A stretch of DNA of 64,000 nucleotides from Palsa-504 sp050011155. Lineage in GTDB: Bacteria; Actinomycetota; Actinomycetes; Streptosporangiales; Streptosporangiaceae. The stretch lies in NCBI GenBank assembly GCA_050011155.1, contig JBEKJP010000012.1, positions 1-64,000 on the forward strand. Direction: 5' to 3'. Positions 36,426 to 44,979 of the stretch are shown here, in pieces. Position numbers and translations under genes: made by a program. The notes under the pieces are model-generated. The model ran no database searches and was not told the DNA's origin. It was given only the letters and a program-made list of their open reading frames with translations. The stretch's first letter is position 1. Each line of letters starts with the position of its first letter.

Positions 36426-37238
36426 TCAGATCCGGCGGAGCACCGCGACGACACGGCCGAGGATCGTGGCCTCGTCTCCGAGGATCGGCGTGTAGGCCGG
36501 GTTGTGCGGGATCAGCCAGACGTGCCCGTCACTGCGCTTGAACGTCTTGACGGTCGCCTCGCCGTCCAGCATCGCGGCCACGATCTCGCCGTTCTCCGCG
36601 TCTTCCTGCTGCCGGACGACCACCCAGTCACCGTCGGTGATAGCGGCGTTCATCATCGAGTCCCCGGCCACCTTGAGCAGGAACAGCGTGCCCTCGCCGA
36701 CCAGCTGCCTGGGCAGCGGGAACACGTCTTCGATGGCCTGCTCAGCCAGGATCGGGCCGCCCGCGGCGATCCGTCCCACCAGCGGCACGTAGGCCGCCTC
36801 CTGCGACGGGATGTCGAAGCCCGGGATATCGCCAGCCTCCTCCTCATCCCGGACGGGCTCCCGGCTCGGCTCCGGCCGTACGGCGGGGTGACCGGGTAGC
36901 CGGACTTCCACCGTCCGCGGCCGGCCCACGTCCCGGTGCAGGTAGCCCTTCTTCTGCAGCGTGCTGAGCTGGTACGAGACGCTGGAGGTGCTGGTCAAGC
37001 CGACGGCCTCACCGATCTCGCGCATCGAGGGCGGGTAACCCCGCTGCTGCACCGATTCCCGGATAACCTGCAGCACCTTGCGCTGCCGCCAGGTCAGCAC
37101 GTGATTAGGGTCAGGCTTATCCGGCGTTTCCGGGATGACGACCGGCACGCTGCCCTTGGGCTTGCGGCCTGGCCGTCCTTTAGGTCTTGGTGCCCCCGAT
37201 TGATCCGGGCCGGACACGCCGGTTACGGCGCCTCCCAT
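36426..37238 (-). CDS. lexA: LexA SOS repressor
   Basis: 270 residues. ATG 37238 is chosen because GGAGGA lies seven bases upstream; longer frames exist to 37322. A basic, Lys/Arg/Pro-rich N-terminus is followed by the winged helix (TWRQRKVLQVIRESVQQRGY, then MREIGEAVGLTS). The S24 autoprotease domain has the cleavage site AAGGP, catalytic Ser in GDSMM and Lys in ATVKTF. It represses DNA-damage genes until RecA-stimulated self-cleavage. An SOS box lies about 80 bp upstream, consistent with autoregulation. Divergent from the LysM gene, as lexA and its SOS division-control neighbour are in mycobacteria. Confidence 0.96.
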   Translation of the reverse strand: MGGAVTGVSGPDQSGAPRPKGRPGRKPKGSVPVVIPETPDKPDPNHVLTWRQRKVLQVIRESVQQRGYPPSMREIGEAVGLTSTSSVSYQLSTLQKKGYLHRDVGRPRTVEVRLPGHPAVRPEPSREPVRDEEEAGDIPGFDIPSQEAAYVPLVGRIAAGGPILAEQAIEDVFPLPRQLVGEGTLFLLKVAGDSMMNAAITDGDWVVVRQQEDAENGEIVAAMLDGEATVKTFKRSDGHVWLIPHNPAYTPILGDEATILGRVVAVLRRI

Positions 37239-37319
37239 GGCGGTTTCCTCCATCTGATGACCTTCCGTGTCCGAGTTCTTGCGTGCTGAGTAGAGAGTAA
37301 CGGTTCTCGTCCGAGATCC

Positions 37320-37334
37320 CAAACATCTGTTCGA
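37320..37334. promoter_or_regulatory. SOS (LexA) box
   Basis: On the minus strand the site reads TCGAACAGATGTTTG, matching the actinobacterial LexA box TCGAAC-N4-GTTYGA. It lies between the divergent lexA and LysM genes and could serve both. Confidence 0.8.
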
Positions 37335-37385
37335 CGTGTCGTCAAATTATCCGACCCGCGAGGTACAACGACTACATACCCCGTT

Positions 37386-37449
37386 CGATCGAACAGCAAT
37401 ACGATCGAATGGGTGTACGATCGAACGCAGTACGGATCGAATGAAGGTT
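37386..37449. repeat. Four phased 16-bp direct repeats in the lexA/LysM intergenic region
   Basis: CGATCGAA begins at 37386, 37402 and 37418, and GGATCGAA at 37434, always exactly 16 bases apart. The first copy is part of the palindrome GTTCGATCGAAC. They abut the ribosome-binding site of the LysM gene and look like an operator array. Confidence 0.9.
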
Positions 37450-37466
37450 TGATCGGGGAGGTCGCC

Positions 37467-37844
37467 ATGAGTGCGATGACAGAAATCGCGCTGACCTGCG
37501 ATTCTGAGCTTTCCTTTCGGCGCCCGGGTGGCGCTGCGGCACCGCCGCTCCGGCTGACCAGGCGAGGCCGGATCGTCGTCGCGGTGACGGCTGTGCTGCT
37601 CGTGACCATGATTTCGCTAATCGCCGCCGGCGTGGCGCAGGCGACCAGCCACGGTGCTTCCCCGCGTGCGGGGAAGCAGGATCTACTCCAGGTGGTCGTC
37701 CGGCCTGGTCAGACCCTATGGGCGGTGGCCGAGAGCGCGGATCCTGACCAGGACACCCGTGTAGTCGTCCAGCAGATCGTCGACCTCAACTCGCTGAGCG
37801 GCCCCGTACTGGCCGGCCAGCAACTGTGGGTTCCCCGCGCCTGA
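37467..37844 (+). CDS. LysM-domain membrane protein, SOS division-suppressor-like
   Basis: 125 residues from ATG 37467, with GGGGAG upstream. It has a short cytosolic part, one membrane helix (about 36-58), and an extracellular LysM domain (VVRPGQTLWAVAES to AGQQLWVP) that should bind peptidoglycan. Its size, topology and position divergent from lexA and upstream of nrdR match mycobacterial Rv2719c (ChiZ); corynebacterial DivS and Bacillus YneA are functional analogues next to lexA that delay division during SOS. That role is inferred from synteny rather than from the sequence itself. Confidence 0.85.
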   Translation: MSAMTEIALTCDSELSFRRPGGAAAPPLRLTRRGRIVVAVTAVLLVTMISLIAAGVAQATSHGASPRAGKQDLLQVVVRPGQTLWAVAESADPDQDTRVVVQQIVDLNSLSGPVLAGQQLWVPRA

Positions 37845-38003
37845 GCTAAACCCGGGCCAGGCCGCGACACGCCGGCCCCGACACGCCCGGCCGGGCGGGC
37901 GACGCGCCGTTCGGAGCCCCGTGCGGAGCAGCGCGGCAGCCGGTTTTTTGCGGCTCGCATGCTCGTACCAGCTTGCCTCCAGCCGTCCGGTGGTTTACCG
38001 TAA

Positions 38004-38052
38004 CCACAACATCTAGTACTTACATCGATGTGTTTTTTCCACAAGTTGTGTT
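38004..38052. promoter_or_regulatory. Candidate NrdR boxes
   Basis: CCACAACATCTAGTAC (38004-38019) and CCACAAGTTGTGTT (38039-38052) resemble the paired NrdR-box pattern (acaCwAtATaTwGtgt) found before actinobacterial nrdRJ operons. The match to consensus is partial. Confidence 0.5.
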
Positions 38053-38105
38053 CACAGCGGGTAAACTGAGTGTGAGCATTCGCGGCGGGCAGGGAGGTGG
38101 ATCGC

Positions 38106-38612
38106 ATGTACTGTCCCTTCTGCCGGAACCCGGACAGCCGGGTCATCGACAGCCGCACAGCCGACGACGGCACGGCGATCCGCCGCCGGAGGTCGTGCCC
38201 GGAGTGCGGGCGGCGGTTCACCACCCAGGAAACGGTCATCCTGATGGTGGCCAAGCGCAGCGGCGTCACCGAGCCGTTCACCCGGGACAAGATCGTCCGT
38301 GGCGTGCAGCGCGCCTGCCAGGGACGGCCCGTCAACGAGGACAAGCTGGCGATCCTGGCCCAGCAGGTGGAAGAGACGATCAGGGCGCGGGGGCTGGGCG
38401 AGGTCCCCTCGCACGAAGTGGGCCTGGCCATCCTGGGCCCGCTGCGGGACCTAGACGAGGTGGCCTACCTCAGGTTCGCCTCGGTCTACCGGAGTTTCGA
38501 GTCGCTCGCCGACTTCGAAGATGAGATCACCGCCCTGCGCCAGGGCCACCGCGACGCCAGCACCGATGCCACCGAGGGCACCGGTGCCAAGGCCGCGGAC
38601 CCGCCGTCCTAA
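38106..38612 (+). CDS. nrdR: Transcriptional repressor NrdR
   Basis: 168 residues from ATG 38106 (GGGAGG about ten bases upstream; GTG 38097 is too close to it). Zinc ribbon: MYCPFC and CPECGRRFTT. An ATP-cone domain follows (FTRDKIVRGVQRAC onwards). NrdR senses ATP/dATP and represses ribonucleotide reductase genes. Directly upstream of nrdJ, its main expected target, with NrdR-box-like sites in front of the pair. Confidence 0.95.
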   Translation: MYCPFCRNPDSRVIDSRTADDGTAIRRRRSCPECGRRFTTQETVILMVAKRSGVTEPFTRDKIVRGVQRACQGRPVNEDKLAILAQQVEETIRARGLGEVPSHEVGLAILGPLRDLDEVAYLRFASVYRSFESLADFEDEITALRQGHRDASTDATEGTGAKAADPPS

Positions 38613-38698
38613 GGACGGCACCAGAAGTAGTCATCGCTGACAAGAAGGCCTATAGGCCTGGCAGGGATCTGACCAGATCCCGGAAGGGGGACCCCCAC

Positions 38699-41600
38699 AT
38701 GACGGAGACGGTGAGCGGTGCGACGACCCGGAAGGGCAAGACGGCCCAGCTAAGTAAGGCCGAGTCCAACCGGAGCAAGCTCAAGATGCAGCGCATCCAC
38801 ACCACTCCGGGGGTCCATCCCTACGACCAGGTGACCTGGGAACGCCGCGATGTCGTGATGACGAACTGGCGGGATGGCTCGATCAACTTCGAGCAGCACG
38901 GCGTGGAGTTCCCCGACTTCTGGTCGGTGAACGCGGCCAACATCGTGACCACCAAGTACTTCCGCGGCGCGGTCGGCACGCCGCAGCGCGAGTGGAGCCT
39001 CAAGCAGCTCATCGACCGTGTGGTCGGCACCTACGAGAAGGCGGGCCGGGAGCACGGCTACTTCGCCGCCGACGAGGACGCCGAGATCTTCGGGCACGAG
39101 TTGCGCTACGCCCTGGTCCACCAGATCTTCAGCTTCAATTCCCCGGTCTGGTTCAACGTCGGCACCACGTCCCCCCAGCAGGTCAGCGCGTGCCAGCCTT
39201 ATGACGCCCTGGTCAGCACGCCTGGGGGCCTGGTTCCAATCGGCAAGCTAGTTGAAGACGACGCCGTCGGCGCCAAGGTCTACGACGCTCATGGCGTGAC
39301 CAAGGTCATTGCCACCAAAGCAAATGGCGTCAAGCAAGTACTCCGGCTGCACACTAAGGCCGGCTACACGCTTGACGTAACGTCGGATCACCTCGTCTGG
39401 CGTTCGTCGGATCGTGATACCGGCCGCTTCGTGCCCGCTGGGAGCCTGAAGCCGGGTGACACGCTTCAGTGGCACCGGCGCGATAGTCATGGCCAGGCCG
39501 AGATCAGCCGCTATGAGATCGCCGAAGCAGCGCTCGCTGGCTGGCTGCAATCAGACGGGTTCGTCGGCCAGTACGACGGCACCAACCGCTCGCTCACCAT
39601 CGAAGCCATGACGGTGACCGACGCCGAGCTAGCCTGGGTAACCGAGTCCCTGGACATTCTCTTCGCCGGCGTGCACCGCCATGAGCGGCATGTCAGTACG
39701 CAGGACGAGCGGCTCGACTGCAGGCGCACGCGGCTGTACGGGGAGGTCTTGCGGGACTTTGCCGATCGATGGGACTTGCTGGCTCGCGGCACGGAGATGA
39801 CTGTCCCGCATCGGCTCTTCACGGCGCCCCTTCCCGTCGTCGCTGCCTATCTGCGGAGCGTCTTCCAGGCCGAAGGGTTCGTGTCGGCGCACAAATCCTC
39901 CACCCTGGTGGAGGTCGACATGATATCTGAGCAGCTCATCAGGGGGATGCAGCAGTTGCTGCTCCGCTTCGGCATCTACTCGCGGGTCGGCTTTAAGGCG
40001 GATGCTCGCGCGGACCGTTACGGATGCTGGACTCTTCGCATCCAGACCACCGGCGACAGGCGCATCTTCGCCGACGCGATTGGCTTCATCGACCCCGTCA
40101 AGGCGGCGAAGCTCGAGCGAAGCTTTGATTTGCCTGGACTTGCGGCGGGCGAGACAAAACGTCTGGAGATCGGCCGAGTCGAGGAACTCGGTGCAATGGA
40201 GGTCTACGACATCCAGACGGAGAGCGGCGAGTACCTTTCCGGCAACCTGCGGGTCCATAACTGCTTCATCCTGGCCGTGGACGACACCATGGACGCCATC
40301 CTGGACTGGTACCGGGAAGAGGGGCTGATCTTCAAGGGCGGATCCGGGGCCGGCGTCAACCTGTCCAAGATCAGGTCGAGCAAGGAACTGCTGTCCTCCG
40401 GCGGCACCGCCAGCGGCCCGGTCTCCTTCATGCGCGGCGCCGACGCCTCGGCCGGCACGATCAAGTCGGGCGGCGCCACCCGCCGCGCGGCCAAGATGGT
40501 CGTCCTCGACGTGGACCACCCGGACGTGGCGGACTTCATCACGACCAAGGCACGCGAGGAAGACAAGGTCCGCGCGCTCCGCGACGCCGGCTTCGACATG
40601 GACCTGGGCGGCAAGGACATCGTCAGCGTCCAGTACCAGAACGCCAATAACTCGGTCCGGGTCTCTGACGAGTTCATGCGCGCGGTGGAGGAGGGCAAGG
40701 AGTTCGACCTGCTCGCCCGGCGCACCGGCGAGGTCGTCGAGCGCATCGACGCGCGCAAGCTGATGCGTGAGATGGCCCAGGCCGCCTGGGAGTGCGCCGA
40801 CCCTGGCATCCAGTACGACGGCACCATCAACGACTGGCACACCAACCCGGAGTCGGGCCGGATCAGCGCCAGCAACCCGTGCAGTGAGTACATGAGCCTG
40901 GACAACTCCTCCTGCAACCTGGCCAGCATCAACCTGCTCAAGTTCCTCCGCGACGACGACACCTTCGACGCCGCGCGATTCGCGAAGATCACGCAGCTGA
41001 TCATCACCGCGATGGACATCTCGATCTGCTTCGCCGACTTCCCGACGGAGAAGATCGCCGAGACCACCCGCGCCTACCGCCAGCTGGGCATCGGCTACGC
41101 CAACCTGGGCGCGCTGCTGATGGCCACCGGGCACGCCTACGATTCCGAGGGCGGCCGGGCCATCGCCGCCGCGATCACCTCGCTGATGACCGGGGCCGCG
41201 TACCGGACCTCGGCTGAGCTCGCCGCGGCGGTCGGCCCCTACGACGGTTACGCCCGCAACGCCAAGCCGCACAAGCGAGTCATCCGCAAGCACGCGGACG
41301 CCAGCGAGCAGATCCGGCCGGTCGGCACGATCGAGCGCGAGATCCTCAGCCTGGCCAGTCAGACCTGGCAGGAATGCATCGACCTCGGCGAGGCCAACGG
41401 CTACCGGAACGCGCAGGCTTCGCTACTGGCTCCGACTGGGTGCCTTACGGCGGACACGCTGATTACTACCGATCGCGGGCTGGTGAGGCTCGGTGAGATA
41501 GGCGACGTTTACGGAGATCGCTGGCAGAATCTCGATCTCACGGTGTCGACCGATGAGGGTCCGCGCCAGGCGACGAAGTTCTTCGTCAACGGCGAGGAGC

Positions 41601-43966
41601 CGACGCGCCGGATCAGCACTGAGGGCGGCTACACGATCCAGGGAACCCTCGCCCACCGTGTCAAGGTCATCAACTCTTCTACTGGCGCCTGGGAGTGGAA
41701 GCGGCTAGCCGACATCGCGCCAGGCGACACCCTGCCTATGCAGATGCGCACCCTGGTCGGCGAACCGCGTCATGTGCCGCTCCCCGTCCTCGACCAGGCG
41801 TACTACGCCGGAGACCGGCACGTCCGCGTCCCGGACGCGGTCAGCCCCGAGCTAGCCGAACTCGTGGGCTACTTCATGGGCGATGGCAGCCTGCACGCCA
41901 AGGGAATCCGGCTCTGCGTCGCCAATACTGACCTCGATGTCGCCGGACGGCTGAGCGTCCTGGCCAAGGAACTGTTCGGGCTGGAGCCCGCGGTCACCGC
42001 CCAGGAGGGTTATCAGGAGCTGACCCTGCAGTCGGTCCGGCTGGCGCGCTGGTGGCAGGCGGCCGGATTCGCCAAGAGCCTGCCCCATGCCGAGCACAGC
42101 GGTGAGGGGTGGGTCCCGAGGATCCCGTCGGCGATCCTCGAGGCGAATGACTCCGTGGTCTATGGCGCATTCCTGCGAGGCTTGTTCGAGGCCGATGGCA
42201 CGGTTCTGGAAGGCGTGCCTAGCTTGTCCACCGCCCATGAATCATTCGCGGCGGAGATTCGCACTCTGCTCCTCGCCATGGGCTTGGCCACCACAACCAG
42301 GGAAACGGTCAGTGGCTGGGGCGGTCCTATTTTCCAGATCAGGCTCCGGAACGTCGACCATGCGCTCAACTTCGGCGAGTTGATCGGGTTCATTGGCCAG
42401 CGCAAGGACCGTCTGGTCGCTGAACTGGAGCCGGGGCAGTCAGCGAAGAAGGACTACGTGCTCCTGCCCAGCGATGTGTGGACCGAGCTCGTTCCGGTGG
42501 GCCATCGAGTCAGGAACGCGATGGTGCAGTCGCTCCGCAAGCACGGTGGCGTCCCGCGCATGCTCGCGTCCCGTATCTTCGAGGAGACGCTTGACGACCG
42601 GCTCGGCACGGCCCTCGGCTACCTCTTCGAGCAGGTGGAGGCCAATGAGGACGGCGGCGTTCAGCCCACCTATGACCTGTCGGTGCCGGAGAACGTGACC
42701 TACGTCGCGAACGGCATGGTGAGCCACAACACCATCGGCCTGATGATGGACTGCGACACCACTGGTATCGAGCCCGATCTGGCCCTGGTCAAGTTCAAGA
42801 AGCTGGTCGGCGGCGGCTCCATGCAGATCGTCAACCAGACCGTGCCCCGGGCCCTGAAGAACCTCGGTTACCCGCACGAGCAGGTCGAGGCGATCACCGA
42901 GTACATCGCCGAGCACGGCCACGTGGTCAACGCCCCCGGCCTGCGGCCCGAGCACTATGAGGCGTTCGACTGCGCGATGGGCGAGCGTGCGATCAGCCCG
43001 ATGGGCCACGTCCGGATGATGGCCGCCGTCCAGCCGCACCTGTCCGGCGCGATCAGCAAGACGGTCAACATGCCGGAGAGCGCCACCGTCGATGAGATCG
43101 AGGAGATCTACTTCGAGGGCTGGAAGCTCGGCCTGAAGGCGCTGGCCATCTACCGGGACAACTGCAAGGTTGGCCAGCCGCTGTCCGTGTCGAAGAGGCA
43201 GCCCGCCGAGGCGAGCGCCGCCGACGCCACCCCAGCCCCGGCACCCGAGCAGCACCGGCCGGTCCGCCGCCGCCTGCCCCGGCAGCGTCCCGCCATGGTG
43301 ACCAGGTTCTCCGTGGCCGGCGCCGAGGGCTACATGACGGTCTCGAACTACCCGGACGACGGCGTGGGCGAGGTGTTCCTCAAGCTCGGCAAGCAGGGAT
43401 CGACCCTGGCCGGCGTGATGGACGCCTTCTCCATGGCCATCTCGGTCGGCCTGCAGTACGGCATCCCGCTCGACTCCTACGTGGCCAAGTTCACCAACAT
43501 GCGGTTCGAGCCGGCCGGCCTCACCGACGACCCGGACATCAGGCTGGCCAGCTCGGTGATGGACTACATCTTCCGCCGCCTGGCGCTGGACCACCTGTCC
43601 TACGAGGACCGCGCCGAGCTCGGCATCCTGTCCGCCGCCGAGCGCGCCGCCGAGGTAGCCGGCCACGACCCGGCCGCGCTGACCGAGGAGGTCGACCCGG
43701 TCGAACTCGCCCAGTCGGCCGCAGTAGAGCAACCCCATTACACCGAACGTGATGCCGTCCCCGCCCCGCCCCCCGCTCGAGCCCCGTCGGCAGCGGCGCC
43801 CTTTCCGGCCGGAGCCTCGGGCCCGCACAGCACGGCCGAGCTGATCGAAGCGCAACAAGGACGGACCGCGGACGCCCCGCTGTGCCTCACCTGCGGCACC
43901 AAGATGCGCCCGGCCGGCAGCTGCTACGTCTGCGAAGGCTGCGGCTCCACCAGCGGCTGCAGCTAG
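38699..43966 (+). CDS. nrdJ: Adenosylcobalamin-dependent (class II) ribonucleotide reductase with two inteins
   Basis: 1755 codons; about 968 residues remain after removal of two inteins (357 and 430 residues). Exteins show FNSPVWFNVG, QVSA/CFILAVDDTMD (split by intein 1), NPCSEYMSLDNSSCNLASIN with the radical-site Cys, and LLAPTG/TIGLMMDCDTTG (split by intein 2). The C-terminus has a CxxC tail (CLTCG, CEGCGST) that re-reduces the active site. It makes deoxyribonucleotides using B12, with oxygen irrelevant. ATG 38699 has GGAAGGGGG upstream. A Pro/Ala/Arg-rich linker (about 43200-43290) precedes the C-terminal part. Likely cotranscribed with and repressed by NrdR. Confidence 0.97.
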   Translation: MTETVSGATTRKGKTAQLSKAESNRSKLKMQRIHTTPGVHPYDQVTWERRDVVMTNWRDGSINFEQHGVEFPDFWSVNAANIVTTKYFRGAVGTPQREWSLKQLIDRVVGTYEKAGREHGYFAADEDAEIFGHELRYALVHQIFSFNSPVWFNVGTTSPQQVSACQPYDALVSTPGGLVPIGKLVEDDAVGAKVYDAHGVTKVIATKANGVKQVLRLHTKAGYTLDVTSDHLVWRSSDRDTGRFVPAGSLKPGDTLQWHRRDSHGQAEISRYEIAEAALAGWLQSDGFVGQYDGTNRSLTIEAMTVTDAELAWVTESLDILFAGVHRHERHVSTQDERLDCRRTRLYGEVLRDFADRWDLLARGTEMTVPHRLFTAPLPVVAAYLRSVFQAEGFVSAHKSSTLVEVDMISEQLIRGMQQLLLRFGIYSRVGFKADARADRYGCWTLRIQTTGDRRIFADAIGFIDPVKAAKLERSFDLPGLAAGETKRLEIGRVEELGAMEVYDIQTESGEYLSGNLRVHNCFILAVDDTMDAILDWYREEGLIFKGGSGAGVNLSKIRSSKELLSSGGTASGPVSFMRGADASAGTIKSGGATRRAAKMVVLDVDHPDVADFITTKAREEDKVRALRDAGFDMDLGGKDIVSVQYQNANNSVRVSDEFMRAVEEGKEFDLLARRTGEVVERIDARKLMREMAQAAWECADPGIQYDGTINDWHTNPESGRISASNPCSEYMSLDNSSCNLASINLLKFLRDDDTFDAARFAKITQLIITAMDISICFADFPTEKIAETTRAYRQLGIGYANLGALLMATGHAYDSEGGRAIAAAITSLMTGAAYRTSAELAAAVGPYDGYARNAKPHKRVIRKHADASEQIRPVGTIEREILSLASQTWQECIDLGEANGYRNAQASLLAPTGCLTADTLITTDRGLVRLGEIGDVYGDRWQNLDLTVSTDEGPRQATKFFVNGEEPTRRISTEGGYTIQGTLAHRVKVINSSTGAWEWKRLADIAPGDTLPMQMRTLVGEPRHVPLPVLDQAYYAGDRHVRVPDAVSPELAELVGYFMGDGSLHAKGIRLCVANTDLDVAGRLSVLAKELFGLEPAVTAQEGYQELTLQSVRLARWWQAAGFAKSLPHAEHSGEGWVPRIPSAILEANDSVVYGAFLRGLFEADGTVLEGVPSLSTAHESFAAEIRTLLLAMGLATTTRETVSGWGGPIFQIRLRNVDHALNFGELIGFIGQRKDRLVAELEPGQSAKKDYVLLPSDVWTELVPVGHRVRNAMVQSLRKHGGVPRMLASRIFEETLDDRLGTALGYLFEQVEANEDGGVQPTYDLSVPENVTYVANGMVSHNTIGLMMDCDTTGIEPDLALVKFKKLVGGGSMQIVNQTVPRALKNLGYPHEQVEAITEYIAEHGHVVNAPGLRPEHYEAFDCAMGERAISPMGHVRMMAAVQPHLSGAISKTVNMPESATVDEIEEIYFEGWKLGLKALAIYRDNCKVGQPLSVSKRQPAEASAADATPAPAPEQHRPVRRRLPRQRPAMVTRFSVAGAEGYMTVSNYPDDGVGEVFLKLGKQGSTLAGVMDAFSMAISVGLQYGIPLDSYVAKFTNMRFEPAGLTDDPDIRLASSVMDYIFRRLALDHLSYEDRAELGILSAAERAAEVAGHDPAALTEEVDPVELAQSAAVEQPHYTERDAVPAPPPARAPSAAAPFPAGASGPHSTAELIEAQQGRTADAPLCLTCGTKMRPAGSCYVCEGCGSTSGCS
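39191..40261 (+). mobile_element. Intein 1 of NrdJ (357 residues, LAGLIDADG type)
   Basis: Residues 165-521 of the precursor. It starts with Cys (CQPYDALVSTPGG), has the block-B-like TSDHLVW, and ends RVHN before Cys+1 of the C-extein (CFILAVDD). All the residues needed for class 1 splicing are present. The endonuclease motifs are ALAGWLQSDG and LRSVFQAEG; the second carries Glu in the usual Asp position. Codons such as CAA, AAA and TTT make the segment visibly less GC-biased than the exteins. Confidence 0.95.
41441..42730 (+). mobile_element. Intein 2 of NrdJ (430 residues, LAGLIDADG type)
   Basis: Residues 915-1344. It starts CLTADTLITTDRGLVRLGE, has block B GTLAHRVKV, and ends VANGMVSHN before Thr+1 of TIGLMMDCD. 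The homing endonuclease motifs are LVGYFMGDG and LRGLFEADG, both with catalytic Asp, so the endonuclease may still be active. The insertion falls in a stretch (LLAPTGTIG) that is strongly conserved in class I and II reductases, a typical intein site. Confidence 0.95.
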
Positions 43967-44026
43967 TTAGCTGAACGGGAGGGAGATGCGCCGTGATGAT
44001 CACGGTGCATCTCCCTCATCAGCTAA
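43967..44026. terminator. Long imperfect hairpin after nrdJ
   Basis: The inner stem AGGGAGATGC...GCATCTCCCT with CCGTGA/TCACGG at its tip is flanked by outer arms TTAGCTGA/TCAGCTAA. The whole structure starts at the nrdJ stop and is likely its terminator. Confidence 0.75.
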
Positions 44027-44050
44027 TGGCCGTGAACCTATATAGAGAGA

Positions 44051-44608
44051 ATGGCAATGCACTTCCCTGACCTCAACGACGAAGTACGCGCCGTCATGCT
44101 TGAGGAGATTCGCTTTGACCTAGAGCGGGATAAGCTGCATATGAGCAACCGGCTAAGCCTGGCTGGGCAGGAGATCTGGCCCCGCCTGCTCGCTCATGCC
44201 GCCGAGAATGGTACTCCGCAGTCCTTGGCCAGCGAGCTGCGCAAGAATGGTCGTATGCTGGCCTCCGAGATGTCTCACCGCAACGGGAAGCCGTATCCGA
44301 AGGCTGTACCGCGTAACGCGCCAGAAACACTGGCCGAAGGCGAATTCAACCGCTTTTATATTCGAGCCATCTGCGCGATCGCCCTCCGTCGTGACCAGGC
44401 CGATGTTGAGGTATACCGCGCAAAGGACGTGATCAACCCTCGCCCCGAATCTGTCTCGAAGATCGGATCGCGCGTCGATGCCGAGGCTCTTCTAAACGAT
44501 CTTCGCACCAGCATTGGCGTGGAGTCCGCCCTGGGAATACCGGCCGGACCTAACTCCGGTTTGAGCGTGTGCTTGCTTCCGATCACGGCACCCTTCTCGG
44601 TCACCTGA
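44051..44608 (+). CDS. Uncharacterised protein, atypical composition
   Basis: 185 residues from ATG 44051 (or 44057). I recognise no domain. It is a soluble, mixed-charge protein. Regions that look constrained are PKAVPRNAPETLAEGEFNRF, YIRAICAIALR, EVYRAKDVINPRPES and a C-terminal LGIPAGPNSGLSV. Similar sequences occur as orphan actinobacterial proteins, as far as I recall, without assigned role. A/T-rich codons are more frequent than in its neighbours, suggesting acquisition. It stands alone between hairpins at 43967-44026 and 44768-44795. Confidence 0.65.
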   Translation: MAMHFPDLNDEVRAVMLEEIRFDLERDKLHMSNRLSLAGQEIWPRLLAHAAENGTPQSLASELRKNGRMLASEMSHRNGKPYPKAVPRNAPETLAEGEFNRFYIRAICAIALRRDQADVEVYRAKDVINPRPESVSKIGSRVDAEALLNDLRTSIGVESALGIPAGPNSGLSVCLLPITAPFSVT

Positions 44609-44979
44609 TCGCGGAGTAAATAGCAGCCCTCGAGCGAGAAGGGTCCCAGTCCCATCATAAGTGTGTAATTGGGCATCAGCGAGTCGGCCAGTACTGAGAA
44701 GCTCTCTGCCACCGTTCCGAAGGGCCGCACCACGGGCGCCCCGCTTGGCCTCATCATCAACAGCTCAGGGGATGCGGGCACTCGCCCGCATCCCCTTAAG
44801 CGCATTCTGGGTTCTGCCGTCCATCCATTGGTGGCTTGACAGCACCTGCCGCTCCCCCCGCCGCGCAGCGCCACTGGGGATATCCCCTAGGGGAACGCGC
44901 AGCCACCAGGAGAAACTCAGTGGGGGAGTGGGTGATCTTCCTGAGGCGGGACGGCATCCCGCCGGCCGATGATGAAGCC
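44609..44979. other. 371-bp spacer after the uncharacterised gene
   Basis: Contains a strong hairpin (44768-44795). No frame here is convincing. The 5' part of the frame running from 44836 into the PspC gene lacks domain similarity. Confidence 0.5.
44768..44795. terminator. 11-bp hairpin
   Basis: GGGGATGCGGG and CCCGCATCCCC pair perfectly around a 6-nt loop. It lies 160 bp beyond the preceding stop and is a plausible terminator. Confidence 0.6.

Noticed and set aside
37386..37449. Possible CRISPR array at lexA (and at 45391-45482).
   Set aside because: Only four units with 8-10 conserved bases and 16- or 23-bp periods; no spacers of CRISPR length and no cas genes.
38613..38698. Cobalamin riboswitch before the B12-dependent nrdJ.
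   Set aside because: Only 86 bp separate nrdR and nrdJ and no B12-box-like sequence or long structured leader is visible.
44356..44874. Minus-strand ORF overlapping the uncharacterised gene and its downstream spacer.
   Set aside because: It has no recognisable domain, covers the hairpin at 44768 and uses a TTA codon. The plus-strand gene better explains the overlap.
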